Both the position numbers and the translations under genes were made by a program. A stretch of DNA of 64,000 nt from an uncultured Clostridia bacterium (GTDB lineage Bacteria; Bacillota; Clostridia; Oscillospirales; Ruminococcaceae), in assembly GCA_947383835.1 (NCBI GenBank), contig CANDEV010000013.1:12740-76739 (forward strand). Direction: 5' to 3'. Under the pieces are notes generated by a model. That model saw nothing but the letters and a program-made list of their open reading frames with translations. It made no database searches and was not told the DNA's origin. Numbering within the stretch: position 1 is the first letter of the stretch; every line of letters begins with the position of its first letter. Positions 7,134-16,069 of this stretch are shown here, piece after piece.

Positions 7134-8561
7134 ATGAGAAAAACCAAAATTGTCTGCACTATCGGTCCCGCCACCGACGACGATAAAATTTTAAGGGAAA
7201 TGATGCTTGCAGGCATGAATGTGGCGCGGTTCAATTTCTCCCACGGCGATTACGAGATACACAAGCGCCGTTTTGAACAGGTCGTTCGTCTCCGTGACGA
7301 GCTTGGGCTTCCTGTCGCAACAATGCTCGATACAAGGGGTCCCGAGATACGTCTGGGGAAATTTGTTGACGATAAGCCTGTTGAGATAAAGGACGGCGAC
7401 CTTTTCACCCTCACCACCGAGGATATACCCTGCACGGCGGAAAGGGCTTCCATTACCTTTAAGGGACTTCCCGCAGATATTTCTGTGGGAACAGCTATTC
7501 TCATCAACGACGGCGTTATCGAGCTTAAAGCCGAAAAGATCACCGCTACGGACATTGTGTGCCGCGTAATTTCGGGCGGTACAGTCTCAAACAACAAGGG
7601 TATAAACGTCCCCGGTGTGGAGCTTTCCATGCCTTATCTTTCTGAACGGGACATGAGCGATCTTGAATTCGGTTCAAAAATGGGTTATGATTTTATTGCC
7701 GCTTCCTTTGTACGTTCCTCCGCTGACATTAATTACCTGAAAAAATTCACCAAAAGCCTTGGCTGGAGTACTCCGAGAATTATTGCCAAAATTGAAAATA
7801 TGGACGGCGTAAACAACATCGACGAAATAATCGAGGCTTCCGACGGAATTATGGTCGCACGTGGCGACATGGGCGTGGAGATACCCTTTGAGCAAATTCC
7901 CGCAATTCAAAAGGAAATAATTGAAAAGGGCTATCTTGCGGGAAAGCAGGTCATTACGGCAACTCAGATGCTGGAGTCAATGATAACAAATCCCCGTCCC
8001 ACCCGTGCCGAAATTACGGACGTTGCAAACGCTATATATGACGGAACCTCCGCTATCATGCTCTCGGGGGAGACCGCCGCGGGCAAGCACCCTGTTGAAG
8101 CGGTGCACACAATGGCTCTTATCGCCGAGACTACAGAAAAGGATATAAATTATATCAGCCGCCTTTCAAAGCGTCCCATTTCCACGGTGAAGAACATGAC
8201 AAACGCTATTTCCCACGCCGCAGTTACCACTGCTCACGATATTGAGGCTAAGGCAGTCATAACTGTTACAAAATCGGGAACTACTGCGAGACATTTGTCA
8301 AAATTCCGTCCCTCCTGCATGATAATCGGGTGTACGCCCAACGAAACTGTGCTTAGGCAGATGAGCATGAGCTGGGGAGTTTACCCTGTTTTAATGGACG
8401 AAAAGGACAATACTGACGAGCTTTTTGACAGCGCGATAGTTGCCGCCGAAAAAAGCGGACTTATCGCAAAGGGCGACCTTGTTGTGCTGACTGCGGGTAT
8501 CCCTCTCGGCATTGCGGGCAACACCAATATGCTGAAGGTCTCAACAGTCGAAGCCGGCTAA
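7134..8561 (+). CDS. pyk: Pyruvate kinase
   Basis: A 475-residue enzyme that turns phosphoenolpyruvate and ADP into pyruvate and ATP, the last step of glycolysis in the cytoplasm. The start RKTKIVCTIGPA, the MNVARFNFSHG arginine-containing loop, AKIENMDGVNN, MVARGDMGVEIP and TATQMLESM are the family's substrate and metal sites. The length fits the short form, without the extra C-terminal phosphohistidine domain found in some Firmicutes. It stands alone, with a promoter at 7055 and a hairpin terminator at 8633. Confidence 0.97.
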   Translation: MRKTKIVCTIGPATDDDKILREMMLAGMNVARFNFSHGDYEIHKRRFEQVVRLRDELGLPVATMLDTRGPEIRLGKFVDDKPVEIKDGDLFTLTTEDIPCTAERASITFKGLPADISVGTAILINDGVIELKAEKITATDIVCRVISGGTVSNNKGINVPGVELSMPYLSERDMSDLEFGSKMGYDFIAASFVRSSADINYLKKFTKSLGWSTPRIIAKIENMDGVNNIDEIIEASDGIMVARGDMGVEIPFEQIPAIQKEIIEKGYLAGKQVITATQMLESMITNPRPTRAEITDVANAIYDGTSAIMLSGETAAGKHPVEAVHTMALIAETTEKDINYISRLSKRPISTVKNMTNAISHAAVTTAHDIEAKAVITVTKSGTTARHLSKFRPSCMIIGCTPNETVLRQMSMSWGVYPVLMDEKDNTDELFDSAIVAAEKSGLIAKGDLVVLTAGIPLGIAGNTNMLKVSTVEAG

Positions 8562-8632
8562 AAATATACACCACAATAAATTTTAGGGAAACAGCGATAT
8601 ACAAATATCCGCGAAATATTTTTACCTTTTCC

Positions 8633-8665
8633 GACCGCACGGTATTAAACCGTGCGGTCATTTTT
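8633..8665 (+). terminator. Terminator after pyk
   Basis: GACCGCACGGT-ATTAA-ACCGTGCGGTC followed by a T run. Confidence 0.85.
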
Positions 8666-8832
8666 ATGCGCTTGATCAAAAGCATTTTTGCACAATTTAC
8701 ACAGCGGTGCAGTTTGTGAAAAGTTACCGAAAGCATTTTTGTTCAATTTTGTAAAAAGTGCATTATTGGGGACAGGAATTTTTTTGCAGCTTGACAAAAT
8801 ATCAAATATTAAAATCTTTTTGTCAAATATAC

Positions 8833-8861
8833 TTGACAAAAAGTAATGTGTATGATATTAT
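8833..8861 (+). promoter_or_regulatory. Promoter of the XRE and membrane-paralogue operon
   Basis: TTGACA, 17 bases, TATTAT, just upstream of the GTG start at 8884. Several TTGACAAA-like repeats lie nearby (8791-8838) and could overlap a regulator site. Confidence 0.6.
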
Positions 8862-8883
8862 TAATACAACGGGAGGCGATATA

Positions 8884-9093
8884 GTGGCAAAAAACTTAAA
8901 ATTAAAATCCGCAAGGGCGGCAATGGATATGTCCCAGCAGGCTCTCGCCGAAAAGGTGGGGGTGTCCAGACAGACCATAAACGCCATTGAAAAGGGTGAC
9001 TATAACCCCACCCTGAACCTGTGCATATCAATATGCAGGGCGTTGGGGAAAACCTTGGACGAGGTCTTTTGGGACGGCTGGATCGACAGTTGA
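8884..9093 (+). CDS. XRE/Cro-type regulator heading the paralogue operon
   Basis: A 69-residue protein with one HTH domain: ARAAMDMSQQALAEKVGVSR, QTINAIEKGDYNPTLNLCIS and ALGKTLDEVFW. This is the compact type often found beside small Clostridial membrane proteins. The GTG start follows GGGAGGCGAT, and an upstream ATG in the same frame lacks a ribosome site. It is followed 28 bases later by six paralogous membrane protein genes and is the obvious candidate to regulate them. Confidence 0.8.
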   Translation: MAKNLKLKSARAAMDMSQQALAEKVGVSRQTINAIEKGDYNPTLNLCISICRALGKTLDEVFWDGWIDS

Positions 9094-9121
9094 TATTTAA
9101 TATTGGGAAAGGAAGATTTTT

Positions 9122-9670
9122 ATGTCTGAAAAAAATAAAAAAGAAAACAGTACGTATTGGGAAGAACAGGTCGTTGCAGATGAAATGCAGAAAACGCTTA
9201 GCTTTGAATTGGAACACAAATCTTTGTGGCTGTGGTACATTTTAAATTCTTTCGCAATGTTTTTTACGATGTTTATTTTTATCGGCACGGAGGATAATGT
9301 GCCGCCGTCAATACAAATCATGCTTTTGATTAATTACGGCATAATGTATTTCTGCCTGTCTCTTTACAATATACGTGCCGCTCAAAAAGGAGTTTTGGAC
9401 TCATTTTCCCAATACCAAAAAGGGACTAACGGGCTTAAATATACCGTAGCAGCGTTAAATTTTACAATTCCCTTAACACCTGTAATGAGCGTTATTATGA
9501 CTAAGCTGCTGCACAAGACAGGCTACGAAAATATGGGCAAATATCTGACGTTTTTTATAGTATGGCTTTGTATGTCATACACCTATGAGTGTATAAGCTG
9601 GTATTGTGTAAAGCTCAATCGAAAAGTCCGCGACAGCATTGCCGCAGACGGCGAAAACGAGGAGGAATAA
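9122..9670 (+). CDS. Membrane protein, first of six tandem paralogues
   Basis: A 182-residue integral membrane protein with four hydrophobic segments, about residues 37-56, 68-84, 108-128 and 140-160. An acidic N-terminal part carries VADEMQKTLS, and the tail is charged. The DEMQ motif, the four helices and the acidic end are shared by the next five genes. This copy is the most diverged. The family resembles uncharacterised Clostridial membrane families such as DUF6773 or DUF3169; that is from memory and unverified. It ends two bases before the next gene. Confidence 0.65.
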   Translation: MSEKNKKENSTYWEEQVVADEMQKTLSFELEHKSLWLWYILNSFAMFFTMFIFIGTEDNVPPSIQIMLLINYGIMYFCLSLYNIRAAQKGVLDSFSQYQKGTNGLKYTVAALNFTIPLTPVMSVIMTKLLHKTGYENMGKYLTFFIVWLCMSYTYECISWYCVKLNRKVRDSIAADGENEEE

Positions 9671-9672
9671 TC

Positions 9673-10191
9673 ATGGCAGACAAATCAAGAGAAAGAAATT
9701 ATGTGGACGCTTTCAGCGATTACGGAATGGACGAGAGACAGTCCGCTATACAAAACAGGATATTGTCAAAATGCTTTAAGGCGCTTTACTACGGCGCGGC
9801 GGTACTTTCGATGATATGGCTTGTCCTGCCCACGCTTACGGGACTGCAAATACCTGCCGAGTATGTTGCCGCAACCTACTTTTTGCTGGCAATAATATGC
9901 TTCAACGTATACAGTATCAAGGCTTCAAAGCATGGCGCGATAAACGGCATTACCGCCACTATGTGGGAGAGCAGGGGCAGTATCGTTATAGCCATGTTCG
10001 TTGTCGTACCGTTTTTGATAAGATTTTTCACGGACGATGAAATGAAATTTGACCCACCCACGATAACTATAATAGTACTTACCGCGGCGGCAGTTGCTAA
10101 CGCTGTTGTTTCCCACATCTGCGGCAAGCGGAATTTTAAAGTCCTTGACGAGGACAGCATGGACGATACCGACGAAAGCGAGGAGGAATAA
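9673..10191 (+). CDS. Membrane protein, second of six tandem paralogues
   Basis: A 172-residue protein starting at the ATG at 9673 behind GAGGAATAATC. The frame stays open upstream, but that part overlaps the first gene. The N-terminus has YGMDERQSAIQNR in place of DEMQ. Four membrane segments follow, and the tail reads CGKRNFKVLDED before an acidic end. The FKVL/MKVL tail motif recurs in the later copies. The stop is two bases from the next ATG, so the genes are translationally coupled. Confidence 0.65.
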   Translation: MADKSRERNYVDAFSDYGMDERQSAIQNRILSKCFKALYYGAAVLSMIWLVLPTLTGLQIPAEYVAATYFLLAIICFNVYSIKASKHGAINGITATMWESRGSIVIAMFVVVPFLIRFFTDDEMKFDPPTITIIVLTAAAVANAVVSHICGKRNFKVLDEDSMDDTDESEEE

Positions 10192-10193
10192 TT

Positions 10194-10703
10194 ATGACAA
10201 ATAACGAATACAACGTTCCAGAAGAAAAAACAATGGGTTACAACGATATGTTCAGCGAAAAAGGCTTTGACGAAATGCAGCTTGCAAAAAAATACAAAAT
10301 AGGCTTCAAGCTTTTCCGTGTGCTTTTTTGGGTACAGTACGCCGCCGCTTTTGCAGTATCATTCATTGCCGCGTATCTTGAAAACAATACCTTTATGTAT
10401 ATCGGCGCGGGGCTTTTATCGGTATGTACGGCATTCTATATTGTTTATCTTGCAAGGTTAGCGTCCGAGGGACTGATGAACGCTAAGTTCGCAAGCTCTT
10501 GGGCAAATATAATATGCATTATATTATGTTTCATTCTTGTATTGGCGTGGGTGATCAAGCTGATAAAAGGGGATTCGGATCTTGTTACCGTTTGGGTCTG
10601 GATAAATTTATTAGCTATGTACCTCGGCAATTCCTTTTGCGGAAGAAAAAATATGAAAGTCCTTGAAAAAATGACAAAGGAGGACGAGAGCGATGAACAA
10701 TAG
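10194..10703 (+). CDS. Membrane protein, third of six tandem paralogues
   Basis: A 169-residue protein with the full signature: KGFDEMQLAKKYKIGFKLFR at the N-terminus, four membrane segments, and FCGRKNMKVLEKM before an acidic tail. The ribosome site GAGGAATAATT lies in the end of the previous gene. Its end overlaps the next gene by 11 bases. No catalytic motif is seen; a membrane role such as transport, sensing or toxin/immunity cannot be told apart from sequence. Confidence 0.65.
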   Translation: MTNNEYNVPEEKTMGYNDMFSEKGFDEMQLAKKYKIGFKLFRVLFWVQYAAAFAVSFIAAYLENNTFMYIGAGLLSVCTAFYIVYLARLASEGLMNAKFASSWANIICIILCFILVLAWVIKLIKGDSDLVTVWVWINLLAMYLGNSFCGRKNMKVLEKMTKEDESDEQ

Positions 10704-11202
10704 AAAAAATAACGTTTCCGACGAGGGTACGCTGTTTGACGACAGCACACTTGACGAAATGCAGCAGGCTGAAAACTACAAGATCGCTTATAAGCTTATG
10801 CAGAATTACTGGGTAGTGTCCTTTGCCGCCTCATTGAGCGCGGCGTGGTGGGGTTCGGAATTTGACAATGCTGCTTTGACCGCGGCGGGCTTTTTAGCCT
10901 GCGTACTGGCTCTGCTGTTCCGTTTGGAATATTCGCTGAGCGTTTCCAAACGGGGCGTTATGAGTCCCAAATACGCAGCGCAGATGTCTAAAAAAGGCAG
11001 CCTTATATGCGCCATTGTTCTTACGGGATTTATGGGAGCGGTATGTATAGTTTCCCTCGTATGCCATTGGAGCGGAACAACGGTAACGCTCTTCATTCTT
11101 TCGGAGCTGTCGTGGTCTATAATGCTGACGGAATGTCTGTGCGCCCGCCGCAATATGAAAGTCCTTGAAAAAATGCTGAAAGACGAAAGCGAGGAGGAAT
11201 AA
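10693..11202 (+). CDS. Membrane protein, fourth of six tandem paralogues
   Basis: A 169-residue protein starting inside the third gene behind GGAGGACGAGAGCG. The N-terminus has LDEMQQAENYKIAYKLM. Four membrane segments are visible, with ARRNMKVLEKMLKDE and an acidic tail. Together with copies three, five and six it forms the most similar subgroup, as expected from repeated local duplication. Confidence 0.65.
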   Translation: MNNRKNNVSDEGTLFDDSTLDEMQQAENYKIAYKLMQNYWVVSFAASLSAAWWGSEFDNAALTAAGFLACVLALLFRLEYSLSVSKRGVMSPKYAAQMSKKGSLICAIVLTGFMGAVCIVSLVCHWSGTTVTLFILSELSWSIMLTECLCARRNMKVLEKMLKDESEEE

Positions 11203-11204
11203 CT

Positions 11205-11735
11205 ATGACAAACAATAAGTATAACATTCCCGAAGAAAAGCCGAAGGATACCTACGATAAAATATTGCCTGAAAACGGCGCGGGAGGTCTGTTCAGCGAA
11301 AACGGCTTTGACGAAATGCAGAAATCACAAAACCATGAAATAGGCTTTAAGCTGTTCAGAGCTTGCTATTGGTTTATGTATTTCTTTTCAATGTCGGCTT
11401 TTGTTTACGCGACAAATGACAATGACACAGCTTTTACGGTGTACAGTATCGCTCTTATGGCGGCGGCTTCTGTTTTTCACATAGTGTACTCCGCAAAGGT
11501 ATCGGCAAAGGGTGTTATGAACCCAACATATGCCGCCGCTATGGGGAAACCCGCTTCAGCGACAGTATATGTGATAGTTCTGATATTGGGACTTATGTCT
11601 GTGGTGTATACAAGCAACCCTATTTCTGTCGTAATTCTTATAATGCCCGGAATAATGGTACTCTGCGACTGTTTTTTCGCAAGGCGGAACAATAAAGTCC
11701 TTGAAAAAATGCTGAAAGAAAATGAGGAGGAATAA
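11205..11735 (+). CDS. Membrane protein, fifth of six tandem paralogues
   Basis: A 176-residue protein. The N-terminus (TNNKYNIPEEKPK) is close to that of copy three (TNNEYNVPEEKT), followed by NGFDEMQKSQNHEIGFKLFR. There are four membrane segments, and the end reads ARRNNKVLEKMLKENEEE. The ribosome site GAGGAATAACT lies in the previous stop region. The shared N-termini of copies three and five suggest one arose from the other. Confidence 0.65.
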   Translation: MTNNKYNIPEEKPKDTYDKILPENGAGGLFSENGFDEMQKSQNHEIGFKLFRACYWFMYFFSMSAFVYATNDNDTAFTVYSIALMAAASVFHIVYSAKVSAKGVMNPTYAAAMGKPASATVYVIVLILGLMSVVYTSNPISVVILIMPGIMVLCDCFFARRNNKVLEKMLKENEEE

Positions 11736-11737
11736 TT

Positions 11738-12271
11738 ATGACCGACAACAAATGCAATGAAGTAGATTTTACAAGTGAAAAAACCGACCTTTTTGTGGAA
11801 AAGGGTATGGACGAAATGCTGCGGTATAAAAATTATGAGTTGGGGTACAGGCTTTTCAAAAAATATTTTACAGCAATATACACTCTGTCGGCTGTACTTG
11901 CCGCGGCGGGAGGATTTTTGCGGGACGTTCCCCTTTCGGCGGCGGGAATACTGATTATGGCTATATCGGTAGTTCTGCGTATTATGTACGCCTCGAAAGC
12001 CGCCGCACAGGGGATAATGAATCCGATCTTTGCCAAAAGGATAGCGGTTAAAATGGGAAAGGCGTATTTATCACTTCCCGTTTCAAATACGGTTATGTCG
12101 GTATTCGGGATAATATCTGCAATTGAAAGCGGGAAACCTCATTATCTGCCGTTTTGGATGTTAATGCTGCTTGGCTGCGTAACGGCGTTCTCGGAGTATT
12201 TTTTCGCAAAGAAAAATCTGCAAGTCCTTGAAAAAATGCTGAAAGAAAATGAGGAGGAGGCTGAAGAATAA
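11738..12271 (+). CDS. Membrane protein, sixth of six tandem paralogues
   Basis: A 177-residue protein with KGMDEMLRYKNYELGYRLFK at the N-terminus, four membrane segments and AKKNLQVLEKMLKENEEE at the end. It closes the operon; a terminator hairpin begins at 12275. Charged residues next to the helices and the acidic ends would lie in the cytoplasm if the termini are inside. Function unknown. Confidence 0.65.
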   Translation: MTDNKCNEVDFTSEKTDLFVEKGMDEMLRYKNYELGYRLFKKYFTAIYTLSAVLAAAGGFLRDVPLSAAGILIMAISVVLRIMYASKAAAQGIMNPIFAKRIAVKMGKAYLSLPVSNTVMSVFGIISAIESGKPHYLPFWMLMLLGCVTAFSEYFFAKKNLQVLEKMLKENEEEAEE

Positions 12272-12274
12272 AAT

Positions 12275-12309
12275 TTCGGGAGGACGTTTTGAGCGTTCTC
12301 CCGATTTTT
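12275..12309 (+). terminator. Terminator of the paralogue operon
   Basis: CGGGAGGACG and CGTTCTCCCG pair with one G-T wobble around a seven-base loop, followed by ATTTTT. It also faces the convergent SpoIID gene. Confidence 0.75.
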
Positions 12310-12327
12310 ATATGTATTGTGTGGAAA

Positions 12328-13380
12328 TCAATACTCCTTTATTTCCGCTCCTGTGTAATAGTGCAAAAGAATTTCCCTGAAATCGCTGCCGTTTTCGCCC
12401 ATGGCGTTTGCGCCGTACTGACTAAGTCCCACGCCGTGTCCGCAGCCTTTGGTGGTGACGTAAAAATTTTCCTCGTCGGCGTTGTACACCACGGTAAAAT
12501 TCGCCGACCGCAGGGAGAAAATACTGCGGAAATCAGTCCCCGACAACTTTTCTCCCCCCGCAAGCATTTCGGTAACAGTCCCGGAAGTGCTTGTCTCGCG
12601 TATCTCTATCCACTCTCCCGCGGGTACGGAAAAGTTCGCGTCGGGAAGCTCCTTTTCAAGCTTTTTACGGAATTCCTTTTCGGTGAAGACCTCCTCCTCC
12701 AAATACGTGGGGGACTCGGTATCTTCTGGACTTTCCACGGGGACGAGATATGGGGCGGGGTTTCCCCACACGACTTCCGCGCTTTCGGTCTTTCCTCCCG
12801 ACGTTGAGTGGAACGCCGCAACTATCGGTTCATCATCATAAAAAAGAGCAAGCCTGTCCGTATCGTCAACAGCATCGGCTGCCTTTTGGCAGTACGCCTC
12901 ATAGCCGCTGCCGTAAAAGTCCTTAGCCTGCTCGGGGGTAAAATATGCCTGAAATTTCCTGCTGTCGTTGGAAATGTCCGCGCCCATAAGCTCTGGATCG
13001 GGGGAAAGCCGCTGCTTTTCCCGCTGACGCAGAGCGTAAGTCCTCGCCGCAACCGCCTGCGCCTTTAAAGCCTCGGAGCAATATGTGGCAGGCATTTCCG
13101 CAAGCACCGCGCCGAGTACATAATCCCGCATGGAAAGCTCCATGACCTGACCGCTTGTAAAATCCAGCACTTTTATTGTATCGGCGGTACTTTCTTCTTT
13201 TTCTTTTTTTGCAGTTGTCTCCCCGCTTTCCGTTTCGGCGGTGGGGACGGTTTCCGTTTGGACTGTCCCGTCGGCAGGAGCGTCCTCCGCGAACGTCCTT
13301 TGGGGGACGAAAAGCGAAAGAGCAGGTATAACTGCCAGCAATAACGCGAATATTCCTGTGATTTTTAATAGTTCCTTCAT
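12328..13380 (-). CDS. spoIID: SpoIID/LytB-type sporulation protein
   Basis: A 350-residue protein. Residues 1-30 are a signal sequence or membrane anchor (LLKITGIFALLLAVIPALSL). A Thr/Glu-rich linker follows, then a SpoIID domain: MRDYVLGAVLAEMPATY, EALKAQAVAARTYAL, AAFHSTSGGKTESA, and GCGHGVGLSQYGANAM near the end. SpoIID is a peptidoglycan lytic transglycosylase that acts during engulfment. The start at 13380 is chosen because AAGGAGAATTTTACC precedes it. The TSGGKT and GHGVGLSQYGA blocks are the family signature. Other SpoIID-like proteins act outside sporulation, so the exact role is not certain. Confidence 0.85.
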   Translation of the reverse strand: MKELLKITGIFALLLAVIPALSLFVPQRTFAEDAPADGTVQTETVPTAETESGETTAKKEKEESTADTIKVLDFTSGQVMELSMRDYVLGAVLAEMPATYCSEALKAQAVAARTYALRQREKQRLSPDPELMGADISNDSRKFQAYFTPEQAKDFYGSGYEAYCQKAADAVDDTDRLALFYDDEPIVAAFHSTSGGKTESAEVVWGNPAPYLVPVESPEDTESPTYLEEEVFTEKEFRKKLEKELPDANFSVPAGEWIEIRETSTSGTVTEMLAGGEKLSGTDFRSIFSLRSANFTVVYNADEENFYVTTKGCGHGVGLSQYGANAMGENGSDFREILLHYYTGAEIKEY

Positions 13381-13457
13381 GGTAAAATTCTCCTTTTGAT
13401 TTGATCGGCAGCCCAGAAACATAAATATTAATTATTAATTGTTAATTAAAAAAATTC

Positions 13458-13486
13458 TTGACAATAATGCAATTTTGTTGTAAAAT
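13458..13486 (+). promoter_or_regulatory. Promoter of the first citrate synthase
   Basis: TTGACA, 17 bases, TAAAAT, 38 bases before the start codon. Confidence 0.65.
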
Positions 13487-13524
13487 ATAGAGTGTATAGT
13501 TTTACATGATTGGAGGACTTTGTT

Positions 13525-14883
13525 CTGAATAATAATTACGATAAAGCTGCTTTTAAAAGCTTATGCGATGAATTTATAAAAAATAACCAAATCGCTCCCT
13601 CGCTTTATGAAAAATATCAGGTGAAGCGCGGTCTGCGCAACAGTGACGGCAGCGGCGTTATGGCGGGGATTACCAATATATGTAATGTTCACGGCTATAT
13701 CGTCAACGAGGGCGAGCGTGAACCTGTGGATGGCGAGCTTATCTATCGCGGCTACAGCATTAACGATATTGTGGAAAACACTACGAAAAAAGGTCGCTTC
13801 GGCTTTGAGGAGACCGCTTACCTGCTCCTTTTCGGGCAGCTTCCGTCTGAAATCCAGCTTTCACATTTCAACGCTCTGCTTTCCGAATTCAGAGAGCTTC
13901 CCGCAGGATTTTCCGAGGATATGATATTTAAAGCTCCGTCAAAGAATATAATGAATAAAATGGCGCGTTCGATCCTTGCTCTTTATTCTTATGACGATGA
14001 CGATCCTGAGGATCAGAGTATTGAGAGCGAGCTGCTGAGGGCGGTAAAAATTATAGCGAGACTTCCCTCCGCAATGGTGGACGCTTATCAGATAAAACGG
14101 CGTGTGTTTGACCACGAAAGCCTTTATATGCATCCCCTTAATCCCGACGAGTGCACAGCGCAGACTATACTTTCAACACTGCGTATGGACAGGGTCTACA
14201 CCGAGGAGGAGGCAAGGCTTCTCGACCTTATGCTGATAATCCATGTTGAGCACGGCGGCGGAAACAACTCCACCTTTACGTGCAGGACGCTTACATCTTC
14301 GGGTACTGACGCGTACTCCGCATATGCGGGAGCAATAGGTTCCTTGAAGGGTCACAGGCACGGCGGAGCTAACATAAAGGTGATCCGTCAGCTTGAGGAG
14401 TTTAAGGAAAATATTTCTAACTGGCATGATGACGGTCAGGTCGCAGATTATCTTGCAAAGGTTATCCGAGGCGAAGCGGGAGACGGCACGGGTCTTATTT
14501 ACGGAATGGGTCACGCGGTATATACATTATCCGACCCGAGAGCGGTCATACTAAAGGAGAACGCCATGAAGCTTGCGGCGGGAACGGAATTCGAGGAGGA
14601 ATTCCTGCTGCTGGACGCTGTTGAAAGGCTTACTCCAAAGGTTTTCGCCGAGGTCAAGGGCAGCACAAAGGTGATGTGTGCAAACGTTGACCTGTATGCG
14701 GGACTTGTGTACAGAATGTTAAAGATCCCGGTTGAACTGAATACCCCGCTGTTTGCGGTGGCAAGGATAGTCGGCTGGTCGGCTCACAGGATAGAGGAGC
14801 TTATAACAGGCAAGCGGATAATACGCCCCGCATACAAGGCTGTTGCAAAACGGCGTAAATATGTTCCTATCGAGGAAAGATAA
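13525..14883 (+). CDS. Citrate synthase, copy 1
   Basis: A 452-residue enzyme that condenses acetyl-CoA and oxaloacetate to citrate and CoA. Catalytic residues are visible: His243 in VEHGGGNNSTF, His330 in YGMGHAVYTLSDPRA, and Asp389 in NVDLYAGLVY. SLKGHRHGGAN is also typical. The start is probably CTG at 13525: GGAGGA at 13512-13517 lies seven bases before it, and the resulting MNNNYDK start aligns with MSSSYNF of copy 2. A TTG at 13510 in the same frame lies upstream of the ribosome site. Copy 2 at 21157 is a clear paralogue. Confidence 0.93.
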   Translation: MNNNYDKAAFKSLCDEFIKNNQIAPSLYEKYQVKRGLRNSDGSGVMAGITNICNVHGYIVNEGEREPVDGELIYRGYSINDIVENTTKKGRFGFEETAYLLLFGQLPSEIQLSHFNALLSEFRELPAGFSEDMIFKAPSKNIMNKMARSILALYSYDDDDPEDQSIESELLRAVKIIARLPSAMVDAYQIKRRVFDHESLYMHPLNPDECTAQTILSTLRMDRVYTEEEARLLDLMLIIHVEHGGGNNSTFTCRTLTSSGTDAYSAYAGAIGSLKGHRHGGANIKVIRQLEEFKENISNWHDDGQVADYLAKVIRGEAGDGTGLIYGMGHAVYTLSDPRAVILKENAMKLAAGTEFEEEFLLLDAVERLTPKVFAEVKGSTKVMCANVDLYAGLVYRMLKIPVELNTPLFAVARIVGWSAHRIEELITGKRIIRPAYKAVAKRRKYVPIEER

Positions 14884-14971
14884 TATTTTATAAGGTATCG
14901 TACATAATATACTCAATGTATAAATAATGCTGTATAAACATACGGTAAATCCAATTAGAGGGGATACGGAC

Positions 14972-16000
14972 ATGAAAGAAAAAACTGTAAAAGCCTATAA
15001 GCCATCTAAGGTCAAGCTTGACAAGAAAGCTTCAATGGCCGCCTATGTTCTGACGCTGGTTGCGGCTGTGCTGGCAAGAACGATCCAGCTCCAAACGAAT
15101 ATGAATTTTAAAACGGGAAAATACATTGACAGTTCTCCCGGAAAAAATTACACCGTTTGGGCGCTTATAATCGGCTTTGTGCTGATATTTGCAATAATGA
15201 TACTGGGTCAGTCCAGAGACAAGGCGATAAAGTCGTGTATTCTTATCAATCCCATGCGTTTAAAGGCTGAACGCTTGAACAAGAAAATATCTCCAAAATC
15301 GGGAGCGGTAATGTTCCTTATGGCTGGTCTTATAATATTTGACATTTTTATGGACCTGTCAGTTATAGCCCAAAGAAACAAAGCCATTTCAACAAAGGAA
15401 GAGCCTGTTTTTGCCTTTGCGGGAGTGTCGGTTCTGAGCTGGTTTGTTTATATATGCGCGATAATAACAGTAATTACCCTTATTTCTACGGGTGCGAATA
15501 TTCTTAAAGGCGAAGGATTTTCAAAGGGCAACTGCGTTTTCCTTTCATTCTTTTCGATATGGAAGCTTCTTGAGATATTTGATATGATCGCAGATGATCA
15601 TCTTATCGGGGTCTATTCCGATAAGATATATATAATGCTCACAGCTATGACGTCAGGATTTTTCTTCCTTCAGGCTGCAAAATTCTTTGCGGGCTTTGAA
15701 AAGAAGCACACCCGCTTTTGGCTTTGCATTTCGGGATATGCGGCTTCGATATTTGCGGCAGTTTCCGTAATACCGAGATATATCATGTATTTTACAAAGA
15801 TATATTCCGAAAGAGACGGTCTTAGCTCTCCAGCTCTTGCGGACGTTGGAATTATTTTTGTTACCGTTGCGATAGTCGCCGTGTTTTGGAGCACTTACGT
15901 GTACAGAGTTATGCCTAAGCTTAATCTTGACGGCAGACGCCGCTGGAACAGGTCTAATGCTACCATTAAGACCGAGGGTATGAAGTCTATAGGAGAATAA
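14972..16000 (+). CDS. Polytopic membrane protein of unknown function
   Basis: A 342-residue protein with a basic N-terminal tail and about eight membrane segments spread over residues 20-320. Hydrophobic stretches include YVLTLVAAVLARTIQL, VWALIIGFVLIFAIMIL and VGIIFVTVAIVAVFW. No known motif is recognised. The ATG at 14972 follows GAGGGGATACGGAC. It lies between citrate synthase and a lipoprotein gene, with a terminator directly behind it. Confidence 0.7.
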   Translation: MKEKTVKAYKPSKVKLDKKASMAAYVLTLVAAVLARTIQLQTNMNFKTGKYIDSSPGKNYTVWALIIGFVLIFAIMILGQSRDKAIKSCILINPMRLKAERLNKKISPKSGAVMFLMAGLIIFDIFMDLSVIAQRNKAISTKEEPVFAFAGVSVLSWFVYICAIITVITLISTGANILKGEGFSKGNCVFLSFFSIWKLLEIFDMIADDHLIGVYSDKIYIMLTAMTSGFFFLQAAKFFAGFEKKHTRFWLCISGYAASIFAAVSVIPRYIMYFTKIYSERDGLSSPALADVGIIFVTVAIVAVFWSTYVYRVMPKLNLDGRRRWNRSNATIKTEGMKSIGE

Positions 16001-16012
16001 TAAACGATCATG

Positions 16013-16051
16013 GGCGCAGGGGAAGGTATGCCTTTCCGTTCTGCGCCCTTT
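16013..16051 (+). terminator. Nested hairpin terminator
   Basis: GGGCGCAG pairs with CTGCGCCC around an inner GGAAGG...CCTTTCC stem, followed by TTTT. It ends the membrane protein transcript; the lipoprotein's ribosome site follows at 16056. Confidence 0.7.
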
Positions 16052-16069
16052 TGTCGGGAGGTGAAACCG

